From Isoetes taiwanensis (Eukaryota; Streptophyta; Lycopodiopsida; Isoetales; Isoetaceae): 64,000 nucleotides of DNA. Location: NCBI GenBank assembly GCA_021234155.1, contig JAJEKV010000004.1:10170109-10234108 (forward strand), in the 5' to 3' direction. The notes under the pieces are model-generated. The model saw only the letters and a list, made by a program, of their open reading frames with translations. It searched no databases and was not told the origin of the DNA. Shown one piece after another: positions 60,790 through 64,000 of the stretch (the stretch's first letter is position 1; each line of letters starts with the position of its first letter). A program made the translations under genes and the position numbers.

Positions 60790-61662
60790 ACTTGTCTTTC
60801 TGCTTAGTAGCTTAAGAGCTATAACAATAGTCTTGCCAGCTAGCTTAATTTGAGCAAAATGTGCCTTGCTCGCCAGCTTGCTTTGAGCAAAATGTGTTAT
60901 GCTTGCTAGCTTAAAATTCTCAAATTAGCTGTTTTTTCTCAAATTAATTAATTGGTGCTTTGTACTTTGAAGGTAAGGTGATCTAAACCTATTTCTCTCT
61001 AGCTTAGTTGGGCTCTCTTTGGGTATTGATGGGGTTCGCATACACATCCTTCCCTTCCACGTGCAAGTGTAGATTTGGTACTATGTGATTGAATGCTTAG
61101 TATTTCATGTGACTTTCTTTACATTTGTTTCCAAATGTCGAAGTACTAAGGTTATATCTTATATCTTATATGAGGTTTATTAATACCTCTTCTGCCTTTC
61201 CTCAAGGACTGTCACCATTTTCCTTAAAGAAAGTTGTATATAAAGGAAAAGTGTATTGTATATCTAGTTAGAAGCAATATGCGCATTCTTAAGTTGTATA
61301 TTGGAATTAATGCAGCTTGGTATCCTCTTGCCAAACTTGGAAGTTTGTGTTTAATGTTTGTTTTGTTTCTTACAAAATACTATGGGAAATGCATATAGAG
61401 AAGGTATAGATACATTGTAAACTAGCCAACACCAGACAACAAAAGACACTAAAATGGAATGGGCGGTTTGCTGCTTGGTTGTAAACATATGAATATTGAA
61501 TCTATACAAGGCCCCCTAAAACAATCAAATAGCCCAAATCTCATTTTTTTGAGAAGTAAATAATAAATAGTGAGTATATAAAGTCCTTTGGATAGCCCAT
61601 TTACCAAGTAGTTATTCGCCATAATCCGTCAATGATCTTGTGCGCATTAGGAGTACGATTTT
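60790..61662. other. Intergenic interval downstream of LHCB6
   Basis: No coding region recognised. A 40-45-bp stretch around GCTTGCTTTGAGCAAAATGTG is repeated imperfectly at about 60,840-60,905. Confidence 0.45.
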
Positions 61663-61668
61663 TTTATT
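61663..61668 (-). terminator. Candidate poly(A) signal of LHCB6
   Basis: AATAAA on the minus strand, about 145 nt downstream of the LHCB6 stop codon, within an AT-rich stretch. Position is plausible; other AT-rich words nearby could serve instead. Confidence 0.35.
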
Positions 61669-61812
61669 ATATCATTATCTAAATATAATAAGCGCTACCA
61701 TTTCAATGGTTTTAAAGATTGGGAAAGGAGATGTCTTCTTCAGATAGAACTAATCATAAACATTACAAACCAGAGAAGAAGAGAAGAGAAATGCTTGAAG
61801 GGCTATATAGTT

Positions 61813-62777
61813 CTACAGTCCAAGAGCACCAAGGGGTGTTAGGCCTTGGCCAGCCTCAAAGTAAAAGATGAGCATAGCGAGCATGGCGAGTCTGGAATGC
61901 TTGATTTCGGCGAGTTGGAGGCGTTCGAGCTTATCAAAGTCAGGAACATATTGGCCATTCTTAAGTTCACCAGCAAGGGAGAGGGGGTCGAAGAAGCGGC
62001 CACCAGGGTAACCTTGCAAGCCAGTGGAGTTAGAGAAATTCTCGGCGGTTTTAGACCATGGGGTGGCCCATTCAACGGCTTGGGTATTAGGGTTCAAAAA
62101 ATCAACCCATCTTTTAGTTTCAACCCACCCCATGAGAAGAAGTTGGGTGCCCAATAGGGTTCCAAAAGAAAACGGAGCTATGGCGCCAGGATCTGCCCCT
62201 GCTTCAAACCATGGAATTCCGCTCCATGCTTGCCCTACAAAGATCCCCAAAACGGCCGCCATAGCCCACCTTCCATGAATAATCTCTGCCTCTCTGTACC
62301 ACTTCAAAAACGCCGGATCCTTTCCCAGCCCCAGCGGATCAAATCCGAAGTCTCCAGGTAATCTGTAACTCACAAACCAATCGATTTTAAGCATTACTTC
62401 AAGAATTTGATCCGGCATTGCGAAACCGGAAAAAACAGATGCAAATCAACTGATTCTATGCAATATAAGAATTCAAACAAGAATTTTTATCCGGCACTGT
62501 TAAGCCAGACAAAAAGAAGCAAATCTGAGGCAAAGGGAGGAACTTACGATCCGTCGAGCCATTCGGGATCTACCAAGCTGCCTCCAGCCTTAACTCCAGG
62601 AAGCCAAGATTTCTTTCCGGTGCTAGCCTTGACAGCGGCTTTCTTGGTGGCCATAGCCAAAACTCGGGCGCCATTGGAGACGCCGAAGGGAACTTTGGGG
62701 CAAGATGCAAGGCCTTGTCTTGCTCCGGCGAAGGAAGAAGCAAGCTGCGAAATCGCGGCGCTGCTTGCTACCGCCAT
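61813..62777 (-). CDS. LHCB6: Chlorophyll a/b-binding protein CP24 (LHCB6), two exons
   Basis: CP24 is a monomeric antenna of photosystem II in the thylakoid, linking the moderately bound LHCII trimer to the core with LHCB3. Coding exons are complement(62,548..62,777) and complement(61,813..62,362), giving 259 residues, normal for the precursor. The 185-nt intron has GTAAGT (62,547-62,542) and a TTACAG acceptor (62,365-62,363 is CAG), and splits the Ser77 codon. Residues 1 to ~45 form a Ser/Ala-rich plastid transit peptide. KKSWLPGVK and [19 protein letters not shown] are typical of CP24. The two LHC helices with paired Glu/Arg and chlorophyll-ligand His are at E103-I-I-H106-G-R108 and E229-I-K-H232-S-R234. 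The protein ends [14 protein letters not shown], the short CP24 C-terminus. No damage is seen. The start is the first Met of the transit peptide frame. Confidence 0.97.
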
Positions 62778-62959
62778 TGCGGACCTCTTTGATCTGTGGA
62801 TGGAGTGGCCGGAATGGAGCAGTGGCTCTGTTTAGCAAGAACTTGGAGATATGGACCTCAAACTTTGGGCCCGAATCTGATCCCTTAGATGAGATTACAT
62901 GACCAGCGTTTTGGCCAATGGGGGCCTTCTTTTTGCTTAGCACATCCCATTTGGATGTG

Positions 62960-62994
62960 TAGGGTCCTGTCCACATGTTCGTCCACGTATATTT
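62960..62994 (-). promoter_or_regulatory. Candidate core promoter of LHCB6
   Basis: On the minus strand, AAATATA (62,994-62,988) overlaps ACGTGG (62,988-62,983), a G-box/ABRE-like core often found in light-regulated promoters. A TATA element here would put transcription start near 62,960, about 180 nt before the ATG. Inferred only from motifs. Confidence 0.25.
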
Positions 62995-63036
62995 GCCATC
63001 TGTACATTCTGCTAACCTTAGCTGGGTTCTTGTATG

Positions 63037-63131
63037 GGGGGATGCCCACCGGTCGCACATTCCGGTGTGGGCCGGTGCGGTCATGGGCCCCACCGGTCCA
63101 CACCGGAATGTGCGACCGGTGGGCATCCCCC
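63037..63131. repeat. Near-perfect long hairpin upstream of LHCB6
   Basis: The left arm (63,037-63,070) is the reverse complement of the right arm (63,098-63,131), apart from one extra G at the outer end. Pairing continues inward (63,072-63,077 with 63,091-63,096) to a GC-rich loop of about 12 nt. Both arms contain ATGCCCACCGGTCGCACATT or its complement. It lies about 260 bp upstream of the LHCB6 ATG. Possible identities are a MITE-like fold-back element or a transcribed hairpin. Confidence 0.9.
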
Positions 63132-63191
63132 ACAACATGGAAATGGGGAGCTTTCTCTTTTTTCTGCCTTTTTTTTCTTCTAGCGGAGTTC

Positions 63192-63257
63192 TGGTGATGG
63201 CGCCCAGCAGCTATGGCGATGGCAGAGGTCTGGCGATGGCGCCCAGCAACTATGGCG
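63192..63257. repeat. 39-bp imperfect direct repeat
   Basis: TGGTGATGGCGCCCAGCAGC at 63,192 is repeated at 63,231 as TGGCGATGGCGCCCAGCAAC, followed in both by TATGGCG. Offset 39 bp. Confidence 0.85.
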
Positions 63258-64000
63258 CTTTGCAGCCCCTGGCGCTCGCGACGATGGAGCTCTGCAATCA
63301 CGGTGGCTATGGCAGTCGATTCCTTAGCTTTTTTTTTTTGTTTCTAGTGTTTTATCAGAAGCTTAGGTTTGCCGCTAACCATTTCTTGTTGATTTTCATA
63401 AAACAGGGCAAAAACTAAAGTTCGCGATTCACCCCTGTGCGTAAGCGATGTCTGGTTGTCTTTGAAAAAGATGTATGATGCCATCTTAAGCCCCTGCATG
63501 CAAAGGAAGTCCCCGCAAAAGAAGCATGCAAGCAGAAGCCTCGCAAGGCCCCATTTTGGATTATTGGAGTCGAGGCCGTTGCTTTAGGCCGCTAAACAGA
63601 GAGGGAAGGGCTTCTGGCGCGCCATCGCTCTTTGTGTGCTCATGAAAAGCCCTTTCCATATTTTTCTTTATGCTTTCTAATGTTTGCTTGTTGTTGCAAT
63701 ACCCCAAGTTTCTTGATGTTCAAAGAAAGTCGCCAGAGTTCGCCTTTTGCAAAGTTTCTTGAGTAGGTGCTGAGCAAGTCGTTTTGCAGCCATGCTTTCT
63801 TTTCTTGCTCTTGTGTATGCTTTCTTGGATTTTGAACTGTAATAGAGTTTTGATTTGTAAAACGGCACCTATGTTGTTGAGTAGATCGACGGCTGCTTGT
63901 AGTTCTTGAGTTTTTCTGACTTTCTTGCAGTGAAAGCAGAGTTTTGTTGCAGAAATTTATTGATTGTCTAAGGCCTACATTTCTAGGTTGCAACTGATTT
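63258..64000. other. Right end of window, no gene recognised
   Basis: A 117-codon minus-strand frame (63,640-63,993) is Gln/Ser/Lys-rich with no recognisable domain. Nothing else supported. Confidence 0.35.

Noticed and set aside
61839-62835. Plus-strand and shifted minus-strand frames over LHCB6
   Set aside because: Shadows of the LHCB6 coding exons.
62623-63301. Long minus-strand frames (138-171 codons) across LHCB6 exon 1 and the hairpin
   Set aside because: They overlap the LHCB6 exon in another frame, or result from translating the palindrome; no family signature.

Overview
This is nuclear DNA from a land plant. The one clearly intact gene, at 61,813-62,777 on the minus strand, encodes the minor photosystem II antenna protein CP24 (LHCB6) in two exons. 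CP24 is a land-plant protein reported lost in Pinaceae and Gnetales, so those groups are unlikely. Species cannot be fixed from the sequence; low gene density, nested LINEs and fragments of host genes suggest a large, repeat-rich genome.

The layout is dominated by a duplication of at least 20.5 kb. Copy A (1-20,551, cut by the window start) and copy B (about 34,008-54,606) lie in the same orientation about 34.0 kb apart, separated by about 13.4 kb of unrelated sequence. Each copy carries the same nested retrotransposon landscape. From left to right: a minus-strand LINE relic (LINE-D), a 240-bp purine-rich tract, a SINE-like tRNA-derived sequence, and a long plus-strand L1-type LINE (LINE-A, ORF1 and ORF2 both dead). 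LINE-A is interrupted by a 5'-truncated LINE (LINE-B), a small repeat element with three 57-bp tandem units, and a second 5'-truncated LINE (LINE-C). AT-rich degenerate repeats and a fold-back sequence follow. LINE-B, LINE-C and the small repeat element all end in (TTCTA)n, whereas LINE-A and LINE-D end in poly(A).

Most differences I inspected between the copies fall at CAG or CTG trinucleotides, where one copy shows CG, CCG, TCG, CGG or TGT instead. This is unlike cytosine deamination. It fits systematic base-calling error at methylated CHG sites in long-read data. It also explains broken frames in the interval between the copies, where a pectinesterase gene fragment (32.2-33.0 kb, plus) and a fibrillin/PAP gene fragment (33.1-33.6 kb, minus) become family-like when a CTG is assumed at each break. 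An exception is a tract of about 0.8 kb (17.04-17.87 kb and 51.08-51.91 kb) with many ordinary substitutions.

The right end (54.6-64 kb) lacks this error pattern. It holds fragments of DNA-transposon-like proteins, a local tandem duplication with a telo-box-like motif, LHCB6, and a near-perfect hairpin of about 95 bp roughly 260 bp upstream of the LHCB6 start. Apart from LHCB6 there is no working gene set or operon-like system here; the interest lies in repeat structure, assembly quality and a coding-like segment of unknown origin at the LINE-A 3' end.
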